Shown here piece by piece: positions 52,229-61,633 of a DNA stretch of 64,000 nt. Source of the DNA: Lichenicola sp964236105 (GTDB lineage Bacteria; Pseudomonadota; Alphaproteobacteria; Acetobacterales; Acetobacteraceae); the NCBI GenBank assembly GCA_964236105.1, contig CAXSBC010000007.1, positions 186,001 to 250,000 on the forward strand, in the 5' to 3' direction. Every line of letters begins with the position of its first letter. The first letter of the stretch is position 1. Position numbers and translations under genes: made by a program. Under the pieces are notes generated by a model. It ran no database searches. It had not been told where the DNA came from and saw nothing but the letters and a program-made list of their open reading frames with translations.

Positions 52229-52606
52229 ATGAGCGACAGAGCTATTTTAATGAACGCGTTGCGTAAAAGAGATATCTTACAAGAAGAGATCGCAGAAATC
52301 GAAATGTTCATCAGGCTATATCAGAAACATTTTGGCGAACCTCAAGAGGAAATAGATGAGAATATTGATCAGAATTTAGGTATTCCACAGCGGGAATTTG
52401 CCAATATTGCGAGATCTATCCTCGCAAGCTCTGGGAGACCAATGACCTCAAGACAGCTTCTCGGCTTCCTTAAGGAAAAGGGTGTGCCGATAGGCGGCGC
52501 TGACGAACTGAAGAACCTAACGACGAAGCTATGGCGAGCTAGGGAGGATATCGAGCGACTCGATAATGGAGCTTACTGGATTAGAGGCTTACCGATACGC
52601 GGTTAG
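52229..52606 (+). CDS. Passenger gene: coiled-coil / winged-helix protein
   Basis: A 125-residue protein. A heptad-rich N-terminal helix (residues about 5-40, LMNALRKRDILQEEIAEIEM) precedes a winged-helix-like domain (about 55-120: FANIARSILASSGRPMTSRQ, LLGFLKEKGVPIGG, LTTKLWRAREDIERLDNGAY). The second part resembles HARE-HTH/restriction-associated winged helices. Base composition is among the lowest GC in the window, indicating foreign origin. The ATG at 52229 follows a weak purine tract; an upstream GTG at 52193 is less likely. It has the same architecture as the next gene but little sequence identity. Confidence 0.65.
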   Translation: MSDRAILMNALRKRDILQEEIAEIEMFIRLYQKHFGEPQEEIDENIDQNLGIPQREFANIARSILASSGRPMTSRQLLGFLKEKGVPIGGADELKNLTTKLWRAREDIERLDNGAYWIRGLPIRG

Positions 52607-52705
52607 CTCGCCAGATCCCACCGAACGTTCGCTCCCCGCCCCTCAGTGCTGGTCAGCGCCCCCCGATCCCGTAGCCCCCGCAGCGACGACGCCACCCGGA
52701 GCTAC

Positions 52706-53140
52706 TCAGTCGGCCAGAGCCCAGCGCATGTTCCTGCCGGCTTCCTGATCGGCTGTCAGTTTTCCCCGGTTCTTGAGCTTCCGGAGCGTGGATGCCAGCC
52801 GTAGCCGTATGGTCTCTACCATCGCGTGATCCGCTGTGTTCATGCCCCGCGCTTCCATAATCCCCCTCACCAGATCGCGGGTCGTCAGCGGCCCCTTGGC
52901 CTCCCTGAGCAGGCTGTAGATGATCCTGCTGGACTCGTGCCGGATCGCTGCATGACGGCGCGGGATCGGCTTGATGCGGACGACGCCGATCTCTACGTCT
53001 GGCCGGAACAAGCGCAGCGTTGCGTCCAGGGCGTCGAGATCTAGGACCAGTTGCCGCACCTGGCTCTGCACGATCTCTAGCCGGTCGGCTACTTCCTGTC
53101 GGCGGCGCAGAAGCCCGCTGACGACGTTATCGTTTTCCAT
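52706..53140 (-). CDS. Passenger gene: coiled-coil / winged-helix protein (alphaproteobacterial type)
   Basis: A 144-residue protein of a kind recalled from many alphaproteobacterial mobile regions. The N-terminal coiled coil is VVSGLLRRRQEVADRLEIVQ onward with LVLDLDALDATLRLFRPDV; a basic linker (RIKPIPRRHAAIRHESSRII) follows; the C-terminal winged helix has LREAKGPLTTRDLVRGIMEA and RLASTLRKLKNRGKL. No enzymatic motif is seen. It lies convergent with the previous gene and just inside the right terminal repeat. Base composition here is close to that of the host. Confidence 0.68.
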   Translation of the reverse strand: MENDNVVSGLLRRRQEVADRLEIVQSQVRQLVLDLDALDATLRLFRPDVEIGVVRIKPIPRRHAAIRHESSRIIYSLLREAKGPLTTRDLVRGIMEARGMNTADHAMVETIRLRLASTLRKLKNRGKLTADQEAGRNMRWALAD

Positions 53141-53181
53141 GGACGCAGGGTACGGGATCGGCGGCTAGGACGCTGGTACGC

Positions 53182-53208
53182 CGTGGTGGCGGGTGCTACA
53201 TAATACCG
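53182..53208 (-). repeat. Right terminal inverted repeat of the element
   Basis: Complementary to 49620-49646 with one mismatch; it ends CTACATAATACCG at 53208. The host sequence resumes with the second TGGAGCTC. Confidence 0.93.
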
Positions 53209-53216
53209 TGGAGCTC
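53209..53216. repeat. Target-site duplication, right copy
   Basis: TGGAGCTC, identical to 49612-49619. The following codon GAC (53217) continues the interrupted DUF2075 reading frame. Confidence 0.92.
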
Positions 53217-53564
53217 GACCATGTCGGGCTGTGCTGGGACGGCGACCTGGTTCGGGAAGGTGCGGGACCGGCCTGGCAGGTGCGCTCGTTTCGCGGCACG
53301 CGCTGGCAGGTGGCGCGCGATGCCGACAAGATCGCGTGGCGGCTCAATACCTACCGGGTGCTGCTGACGCGCGCCCGCTTCGACACGATCATCTGGGTGC
53401 CGCGCGGCGATCCGGACGATCCGACCCGCGATCCGGCGGTGCTGGAGCGGGCGGCCCGGTTCCTGGCGCTGTGCGGGGTGCGGCCGCTCGACGAGACGGC
53501 GGCCGCGTCCGGGGCGGCCGGGCCGGAGGGGGCGGGGGCGTTGTTCGCGCCGGTCCCGGGGTAG
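53217..53564 (+). pseudogene. DUF2075 nuclease-helicase gene, 3' part
   Basis: The C-terminal 115 residues of the split gene: DHVGLCWDGDLVREG, WRLNTYRVLLTRARFDTIIW and VPRGDPDDPTRDPAVLERAA, matching the end of DUF2075 proteins including the late helicase motif NTYRVLLTRAR. Joining 49619 to 53217 gives a 681-residue protein with no frame change. A GTG at 53193, partly within the terminal repeat, opens this frame, so a short fragment could in principle be made. The gene ends 63 bases before lepA. Confidence 0.88.
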
Positions 53565-53627
53565 GCCCGGATACCGGCGGCGGGGCCTCTGCTGACTTTT
53601 CGCCAGGTTTCGCCTATCTCTCCCGCC

Positions 53628-55433
<1,806 letters not shown>

Positions 55434-55519
55434 GGCCGTCCACGCTCTTGCTTCGGAACCGGACTTTGCTATGGTCCGCCGCGTCCCGGGCCGCGTAACA
55501 GGTGGCCGGATCGCAGGCT

Positions 55520-55609
55520 GGACAGGTGGCCGAGTGGTTTAAGGCGCACGCTTGGAAAGCGTGTGTGCGTGAAAGCGTACCGTGGGTTCGAATCCCACCC
55601 TGTCCGCCA
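55520..55609 (+). tRNA. tRNA-Ser (anticodon GGA)
   Basis: A 90-nt class II tRNA: acceptor stem GGACAGG/CCTGTCC, discriminator G and encoded CCA. The anticodon loop is CTTGGAAAG (anticodon GGA) within a GCACGCTTGGAAAGCGTGT hairpin. A long variable arm (TGTGCGTGAAAGCGTACC) and a T arm GTGGG-TTCGAAT-CCCAC are present. It begins 87 bases after lepA. Confidence 0.97.
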
Positions 55610-55620
55610 AACCGGGGCGA

Positions 55621-56721
55621 TCAGCGCAAGACCGGGTCCGCGCCGAGCGGCGCGTGATCCAGGCGCGGCAGCACGGTGCGGGCGAACAGGTCGCATTCCC
55701 GGGCGTGGGGGTAGCCTGACAGGATGAACGCCTCGATGCCGAGCGCGCGATAGGCCTGCAGCTTGGCGAGCACCTGGTCCGGATCGCCGACCAGCGCTGC
55801 ACCGCATCCCGACCTGGCGCGGCCGATGCCGGTCCAGAGCGTATCCTCGACGAAGCCCTCGCCGTCGGCGTCGTCGCGCAGTTCCGCTTGGCGCCTGACG
55901 CCGGCCGAGCCGCTATCCAGCGATCGACTGCGGATCGCCGCCCCGGTGTTCGCGTCGAGCCGCGACAGCAGGCGGCGCGCGGCCTCCCGGGCTTTGGCCT
56001 CCGTCTCGCGCACGATGACATGCACCCGGTAGCCGAAGCGCAGCCGGCGTCCGTGGCGCGCGGCCCTGGCGCGCAGGTCGGCGATGATGGCGGCCACCGC
56101 GTCCAGGCGGTCGGGCCACATCAGATAGACGTCGGCGCCGGCGGCCGCGGTGTCCCGGGCCGCCTCCGACAGGCCGCCGAAATAGAACAGCGGCGCGGGC
56201 GACCCGGGCGGACACAGGCGAGGCGGCGACAGGGCGAGCCGGTAGAACTCGCCCTGGTGATCCAGCTCGCCGCCGGAGAGCAGGGCGCGCATGATCTGCA
56301 TGCACTCGAGCGTGCGGCGATAGCGCGGCGCGCTGTCCAGCGTCTCGCCGGGCAGGTCGCTGGAGATGATGTTGACCGACAGGCGATGGCCGAGCATCTG
56401 CTGCAGCGTCGCCAGCTGACGCGCCTGCTGCGGCGGCCACATCTCGCCGCACCGGATCGCCGCCAGCAGCCGGATCGTGCGGGTCAGGGGCGCCATCCCG
56501 GCCGCGAACGCGATCGTGTCGATGCCCAGCGCATAGCCGGACGGCAACAGCACGCTGTCCAGACCGCCGGTCTCGGCAGACAGCACGATGTCGCGGCAGT
56601 GCGCGAAGCTGGAAGCCAGCCGCGCGTCCGGAACGCCCAGAAACTCGTAATCGTCGTCGCACAAGGCGGCGAACCAGCTCACCTCGCAAGGTCCGGCGGA
56701 TTTCGATGCAACGCTCATCAA
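55621..56721 (-). CDS. SsuD-like flavin-dependent monooxygenase (LLM class)
   Basis: A 366-residue luciferase-like monooxygenase close to alkanesulfonate monooxygenase SsuD. Conserved residues visible by alignment to SsuD are Arg232 and His234 in FGYRVHVIVRET, Arg303 in GRARSGCGAALVGD, and Tyr337 and His339 in ILSGYPHA. The position of SsuD Cys54 is Leu65 (LLPSGYALG), so the substrate-pocket cysteine is missing. It needs FMNH2 from a partner reductase; none is adjacent. It is divergent from a Gfo/Idh/MocA gene. The substrate is an organosulfonate or other small compound, not determined. Confidence 0.83.
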   Translation of the reverse strand: MMSVASKSAGPCEVSWFAALCDDDYEFLGVPDARLASSFAHCRDIVLSAETGGLDSVLLPSGYALGIDTIAFAAGMAPLTRTIRLLAAIRCGEMWPPQQARQLATLQQMLGHRLSVNIISSDLPGETLDSAPRYRRTLECMQIMRALLSGGELDHQGEFYRLALSPPRLCPPGSPAPLFYFGGLSEAARDTAAAGADVYLMWPDRLDAVAAIIADLRARAARHGRRLRFGYRVHVIVRETEAKAREAARRLLSRLDANTGAAIRSRSLDSGSAGVRRQAELRDDADGEGFVEDTLWTGIGRARSGCGAALVGDPDQVLAKLQAYRALGIEAFILSGYPHARECDLFARTVLPRLDHAPLGADPVLR

Positions 56722-56810
56722 CGGCCCTCTGCCGACTTAAGGGGCGCGCGCGTCGTGTTCGTGCACGTCCCGTCATGCTATCACCGCGACATGCTGACGG
56801 CGAGGCACGC

Positions 56811-57887
56811 ATGCGGTTCGGTCTGATCGGCACGGGCCTGATGGCCCAGGAGCATATCCGCAATCTCAGGCTGCTTCCCGAGGCACGGATCGTCTCGCTG
56901 GCCGATCCGGTCCCGGCCTCGCTCGACTGGGCGAGGCGGACGCTCGGCCAGGATGCCGACGGCGTGCAGGCGTTCGCGGACGTCACGGCGATGCTGCGTG
57001 GCCCGGCACTCGATGCGGTGATCGTGGCGTCGCCGAACTTCACCCATCATGCGGTGCTGCAGCCGCTTCTCGACACCGCCCTGCCCATCCTGTGCGAGAA
57101 GCCGCTCGCGACCACGGTGGCGGACGCGCGGGCCGTCGCCCGTCGCGCCGCCGCGCGCGACGCGGTGTTCTGGGTCGGCATGGAGTATCGGTTCATGCCG
57201 CCGCTGCAACGATTCATCGCAGACCTGCATGATGGTCGCGCCGGCCGCCTGCAGCGGATCGCCATGCACGAGCATCGGTTCCCGTTCCTGCCCAAGGTCG
57301 GCGACTGGAACCGCTTCAGCCGCTATACCGGCGGCACGATGGTCGAGAAATGCTGCCATTTCTTCGACCTGATGCGCTGCATCATCGGCGCCGAGCCGGT
57401 GCGCGTGCACTGTTCCGGTGCGATGGATGTCAATCATCGTGACGAGCGCTACGGCGGTGCGGCTCCGGACATCATCGACAACAGCTTCACCACCATCGAT
57501 TTCTCGAACGGCGTTCGCGCCATGCTCGATCTCTGCATGTTCGCCGAAGGCTCCGAGGAGCAGGAGCTGATCACCGCGATCGGGGATGCGGCCAAGCTCG
57601 AGGTCGGCATTCCGAGCGGCCTGCTGACCTTCAGTCCGCGCGTGCCGTTGGGTGCGGAGAAGCGTGTCGAACGCACCCGGGTGGAGACCGATCCCTCGGT
57701 ACTCGCGGCAGGCCACCATCACGGCGCCACCTTCTATCAGCAGCGCGCCTTTCTCGACGCGATCGCCGGCACGGGTCCCGTCATGGTCGGCGCGCAGGAC
57801 GGGCTGATCGCGGTGGCGATGGGTGTGGCGGCGGAGCTGAGTGCCCGCGAGCATCGCGTCGTCATGATGGACGAGGTTCTGGCCTGA
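56811..57887 (+). CDS. Gfo/Idh/MocA family oxidoreductase
   Basis: A 358-residue NAD(P)-dependent dehydrogenase. The Rossmann motif is FGLIGTGLMAQEHIRNL, the catalytic EKP motif is in ILCEKPLATTV, and the C-terminal domain has VGMEYRFMPPLQRF, GTMVEKCCHFFDLMRCI and a His at GHHHGATFY. Such enzymes oxidise or reduce sugars, inositols or related polyols. The ATG at 56811 (MRFGLIGTG) is clear. It is divergent from the SsuD-like gene and overlaps the convergent MFS gene by 26 bases. The shared locus suggests joint catabolism of one compound. Confidence 0.88.
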   Translation: MRFGLIGTGLMAQEHIRNLRLLPEARIVSLADPVPASLDWARRTLGQDADGVQAFADVTAMLRGPALDAVIVASPNFTHHAVLQPLLDTALPILCEKPLATTVADARAVARRAAARDAVFWVGMEYRFMPPLQRFIADLHDGRAGRLQRIAMHEHRFPFLPKVGDWNRFSRYTGGTMVEKCCHFFDLMRCIIGAEPVRVHCSGAMDVNHRDERYGGAAPDIIDNSFTTIDFSNGVRAMLDLCMFAEGSEEQELITAIGDAAKLEVGIPSGLLTFSPRVPLGAEKRVERTRVETDPSVLAAGHHHGATFYQQRAFLDAIAGTGPVMVGAQDGLIAVAMGVAAELSAREHRVVMMDEVLA

Positions 57888-59079
57888 TCCCGTCCGCCGG
57901 CGCCAGGATCTGCATGGCGATCCAGGCCAGCGGATAGCCGAGCGCGCAGCCCAGGAACATCCATCCGAAGCTGGCCGCGTCCGTCACCAGCGCGCCGGCG
58001 ATCCACAGGGTGGCGGTGCCGCCGAGATTGCCGCAGAAAGCGCCGAACGACACCGCGCGACCGACCCGGCCTGCGGAGAACCGGTCTGCGGCGAAGGCGA
58101 AGACGTTGGTCGAGAAGGCCTGGTGTGCGGCCAGCCCGAGCCCGGTCAGCAGCACCGCCAGGGTCAGCGACGCGGTGTGCGGCACCAGCACGATCGGCAG
58201 CACCAGCAGGGCGGCGATCCCCATCACCGCGCGACGGGCCCGCATCCGGCCCTGTCGCGGACGCAGCCGGGTCAGCCGGTCGGTGGCAAGCCCGCCCGTC
58301 ACCGCGCCGGTCGCCGCCATGGCATAGATCGCGGCGATCGGCGGCCCCAGATGCCGCAGGTCGAGCCCGTAGCGGCGATGGAAGAAGTCCGGCAGCCAGA
58401 ACAGGAAGAACCACCAGCCCTGGTCGCTCAGCAGCTTCGCCACCGCCACCGCCCAGGCATTGCGGTCGCGCAGCAGCGGCACCGGCGACGTGTCCTCCGG
58501 CGGCCGCAGCGCTGCCGCATCGTGCTCCATCGCGCGAAGCGGCATCGCCAGCCACAGGCCGAGGCAGACGAAGCCCGAGCTGCCGATCAGGGCGATGGTG
58601 CCCTGCCACCCCAGTGCCGGATAGAGCGCGCTCGCCAGCAGCGGCGTCGCCATCGCGGCGATGTTGGGGGCCATGTTCAGCACCCCCATCATGGAGGAGT
58701 GGCGGGCAGGCGGAAACAGCACCGCGACCGCCTTGATCCCGGCCGGGCCGCCGACTGCCTCGAAGCCGCCGAGTGCCGCGCGGGCCGTGATGAACTGGTC
58801 GACCGTCCGGCACAGCGCATGCGCCATCGCGGCCGCACTCCAGCCGCCGAGCCCGGCCGCGAAGCCGGTTCTGACGCCGGCCCTGTCGAGAAACCAGCCC
58901 GAGCCGAGCAGGGTGACGGCGACGCAGGCCTGGAACGCGGTGGTCATCGCGCTGTAGTCGCCGCTGCGCCAGCCCAGCGCCTGATCGAGCACCGGCTTGA
59001 GCAGCGCCAGGATCTGCCTGTCGGCATAGGCGACGATGGAGACCGCGAACAACAGCGCCATCAGCGCCGCGAGGCGCAT
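57862..59079 (-). CDS. MFS transporter
   Basis: A 405-residue carrier with 12 predicted helices. FAVSIVAYADRQILALLKPV in helix 1, FITARAALGGFEAVGGPAGI in helix 4 and SFGAFCGNLGGTATLW late in the protein resemble the ACS/hexuronate group that transports organic anions. The ATG at 59079 (MRLAALMALL) is chosen because the longer frame adds a non-hydrophobic artefact. It is four bases downstream of the TonB-receptor gene on the same strand and likely co-transcribed with it. Its 3' end overlaps the Gfo/Idh gene. Confidence 0.85.
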   Translation of the reverse strand: MRLAALMALLFAVSIVAYADRQILALLKPVLDQALGWRSGDYSAMTTAFQACVAVTLLGSGWFLDRAGVRTGFAAGLGGWSAAAMAHALCRTVDQFITARAALGGFEAVGGPAGIKAVAVLFPPARHSSMMGVLNMAPNIAAMATPLLASALYPALGWQGTIALIGSSGFVCLGLWLAMPLRAMEHDAAALRPPEDTSPVPLLRDRNAWAVAVAKLLSDQGWWFFLFWLPDFFHRRYGLDLRHLGPPIAAIYAMAATGAVTGGLATDRLTRLRPRQGRMRARRAVMGIAALLVLPIVLVPHTASLTLAVLLTGLGLAAHQAFSTNVFAFAADRFSAGRVGRAVSFGAFCGNLGGTATLWIAGALVTDAASFGWMFLGCALGYPLAWIAMQILAPADGIRPEPRPS

Positions 59080-59083
59080 GGAA

Positions 59084-61327
59084 TCAGAAGTCCTTGTGCA
59101 GGGTGAAGCCGCCATAGCGGCCGAAGTCGCGTGCGATGCCCTGGGTGACCCCGCCCAGGTTGCCGTCGGCAAGCACGTTGGCGTAGTGCTTGTTCAGCAC
59201 GTTCTTCAGGATGCCGGTCAGGCGCCACTGACGCGCATGGTCGACTAGCGACACGTTGACGTCCCAGAGCCCGTAGGAGTCCTGGATCGTGTCGGCGGTC
59301 TCGTTGAGGGAGTATTGCGTGCGGCTCTGCCACGCATAGTCCGAGCCGATATCGAGATCGAGGTTCTGCGACAGCAGGACAAGGTAGTCGGCGCGAAGGT
59401 CGAACTTCCAGCGCGGCGCGAACGGCAACGGCTGCCCATTGACGTTGCAGCTGGTCGGCGCGCCCGCCGGGCAGTTGAACTGGTCGATATAGGCATCGGT
59501 GTAGGCAGCGACCGTGCCCAGCGTCAGATGCCGGATCGGCCTGGCGCTCAGGTCCGCCTCCACACCGCGGGTCGAGACGCTGCCGGCATTGATCAGGCGC
59601 GTCACGTTGGCGCCGGCGACGTTGTCGAGGAAGTTCGCCTGGTAGTTCTCGAACTCGCTCAGGAAGGCCGCCAGGTTCGCCGTCACCTTGCGATGCAGGA
59701 ACTGCGACTTCAGGCCGATCTCGAACGAGTTGTTGGTCTCCGGCTTCAACACCGTGGTGTCGGTCTGCTGCATGTTGAAGAAGACGTTGTAGGCCGGGCC
59801 CTTGTAGCCGCGCGAATAGGTGAAGTAGCTGATCGCGTCGGGACCGAGATCGTATTGCAGGCCGATCCGGTCGACATAGCCGTTATGGGCGGTCGAGCCG
59901 TTGCTGGCGAAGGAGGGGCGCACGCCGGTGATGGCTGCGGTGTTGGTCGCGTTGCGGTCGAAATCGTAGGACAGGTCGTCGCGCAGCAGGCGCAGGCCGA
60001 GGATGGCATGCAGCGAGCGGGTCAGGTTGACGTTGCCCTCGCCGAAGATCGCGTAGTTGTCGCCCGTGGTGCCATAATTCGAGATGCCGATATCGGTGCG
60101 CAGCCCCGTCGCGAGCGCGCGCGTGACCTGCCGTCCATAGGTCTCGGTATCGTCGGCACGCAGGTAATAGAGCCCGGCGACATAATCGAAGAACCGCCCC
60201 TTCGGCGAGGCGATGCGCAGTTCCTGCGAGACCTGGTCGAAATCGAGGTCGCCGCGATCGGCGATGCCCGGCAGGCTTGGCGTGACCACGGCGACCTGGT
60301 CGTAATCCTGGAACTGCGTGTTCTGCCAGCGGCGGTAGGCGCTGATCGAGGTCAGGGTGTAGCCGCCGCCCAGCCGGCGATCCACCGTCACCGACGCGCC
60401 GCCGTTATTGTCGATGACCCGGCTGCGCAGGTTCTGGTTGATGTCGCTGTTGTCGCGCGACGGCACGATGCCGCCCTGCGACAGTGCTGTCGCCAGCGGC
60501 GCGCTGCTGGTGATGACGTTGGTCGGGTAGGTGATCTGGTTGGCCGAAACGAACACGCCGTTCGGCACGGTGTCGTTGGAACGCAGATAGTCCAGCCCGA
60601 AGGTCACCTTGGTGTCCGGATCCGGCGTCCAGGCGAGGCGCACGCGGGCACCCTGGTGGCGGTAGCCGTTGACCGTCTTGTTGTCGAGCGTGTCGCGGAC
60701 GTTGCCGTCGAAGCTGCCGTAGAGGACGTTGATCAGCCCGGTCAGGCGGCCGGGCACCAGCGTGCCCGATACGCCGCCCTTCAGCCGGTATTCGTCGCCG
60801 GAGAAGTAGGACGTGTCGGTGTAGGCATGGAAGGCCTCGGTCGGCTGGGTGGTGACGATGTTGACCACGCCCGCGGACGCGTTCTTGCCGAACAGCGTGC
60901 CCTGCGGACCGCGCAGCACCTCGACATGATCCAGATCGAGCAGGTCGAGCGTCGCCTGTCCGGAGCGCGCCAGCACCACGCCGTCGATCACGGTGGAGAC
61001 CGAGGGCTCCACCCCGGGGGAGGTGGAGATCGTCCCGATCCCGCGAATGAAGATCGTGCGATCCTTGTTCGAGGTCGCGGTGCGGAAGTCGGCACTCGGG
61101 ACCTTCTGCAGCACGTCCTGCAGGCTGATCAGATTATCCCGCGCTGCCTGCTGCCCGGTTACCACCGAGACGGCGATCGGCACCTTCTGCAGAGGTTCGG
61201 TGCGCCGCCGCGCGGTGACCGTCACCTGCTCCGGGTCCGCAGCCGATGCCGGTCTGGCGGTCTGCCCGTAGGCTGCCGCAGGGAGGCTGGACAGGAGGAG
61301 CAGAATGCCGCCGAAGGCATGTTTCAC
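59084..61327 (-). CDS. TonB-dependent outer-membrane receptor
   Basis: A 747-residue receptor. The signal peptide MKHAFGGILLLLSSLPAAAY is followed by a TonB-box-like EQVTVTARRRTEPLQ. The plug domain holds IFIRGIGTISTSPGVEPSV and VEVLRGPQGTLFGKNASAG, and the 22-strand barrel ends in GGFTLHKDF, with the usual terminal Phe. The plug class is the one common in sphingomonads and acetic-acid bacteria for carbon compounds as well as siderophores. Because the MFS and catabolic genes are adjacent, a carbon or sulfur compound is more likely than iron. Confidence 0.92.
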   Translation of the reverse strand: MKHAFGGILLLLSSLPAAAYGQTARPASAADPEQVTVTARRRTEPLQKVPIAVSVVTGQQAARDNLISLQDVLQKVPSADFRTATSNKDRTIFIRGIGTISTSPGVEPSVSTVIDGVVLARSGQATLDLLDLDHVEVLRGPQGTLFGKNASAGVVNIVTTQPTEAFHAYTDTSYFSGDEYRLKGGVSGTLVPGRLTGLINVLYGSFDGNVRDTLDNKTVNGYRHQGARVRLAWTPDPDTKVTFGLDYLRSNDTVPNGVFVSANQITYPTNVITSSAPLATALSQGGIVPSRDNSDINQNLRSRVIDNNGGASVTVDRRLGGGYTLTSISAYRRWQNTQFQDYDQVAVVTPSLPGIADRGDLDFDQVSQELRIASPKGRFFDYVAGLYYLRADDTETYGRQVTRALATGLRTDIGISNYGTTGDNYAIFGEGNVNLTRSLHAILGLRLLRDDLSYDFDRNATNTAAITGVRPSFASNGSTAHNGYVDRIGLQYDLGPDAISYFTYSRGYKGPAYNVFFNMQQTDTTVLKPETNNSFEIGLKSQFLHRKVTANLAAFLSEFENYQANFLDNVAGANVTRLINAGSVSTRGVEADLSARPIRHLTLGTVAAYTDAYIDQFNCPAGAPTSCNVNGQPLPFAPRWKFDLRADYLVLLSQNLDLDIGSDYAWQSRTQYSLNETADTIQDSYGLWDVNVSLVDHARQWRLTGILKNVLNKHYANVLADGNLGGVTQGIARDFGRYGGFTLHKDF

Positions 61328-61633
61328 GACGCGATCCCCAGTCCCGGTGCCATTGCTGTTGATATTTCTATATCACGATCCTGTCAAAGGCCTGATCAAG
61401 AACCACGACAGCATGTCGTTGTTCAGGCAACCGGGCCGGCCGGTGATGGCTTCTGGAAGGCTCATGCCGCACGTGGTGGCTCTGCCGGCCGCCCCGCCAG
61501 GCGAGGCCGTGCTCGGCGCAACGACTGCCAAAGACGCGGTGAAATCTCGGTAAGCAACAGCCAAGCCTCCTGATCGATGGTAGGGAACTCCATGAGCGCC
61601 GGCATCGATGTCGGTGACTATCGGAGCAACTCG

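Larger units (their letters stand above)
49620..53208. mobile_element. 3,589-bp IS1595-family element with passenger genes
   Basis: The element is bounded by 27-bp terminal inverted repeats (49620-49646 and 53182-53208, one mismatch; outer end CGGTATTATGTAGCACC) and by an 8-bp direct repeat TGGAGCTC, the duplication length of the IS1595 family. Removing it with one octamer restores an uninterrupted DUF2075 reading frame. Cargo in order: membrane-anchored protein (minus), DUF6471 (minus), ISXO2-like transposase with an in-frame stop (plus), tRNA-like gene (minus), and two coiled-coil/winged-helix proteins (plus and minus). Several cargo genes are clearly AT-richer than the host chromosome, pointing to recent arrival from elsewhere. 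Confidence 0.92.
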
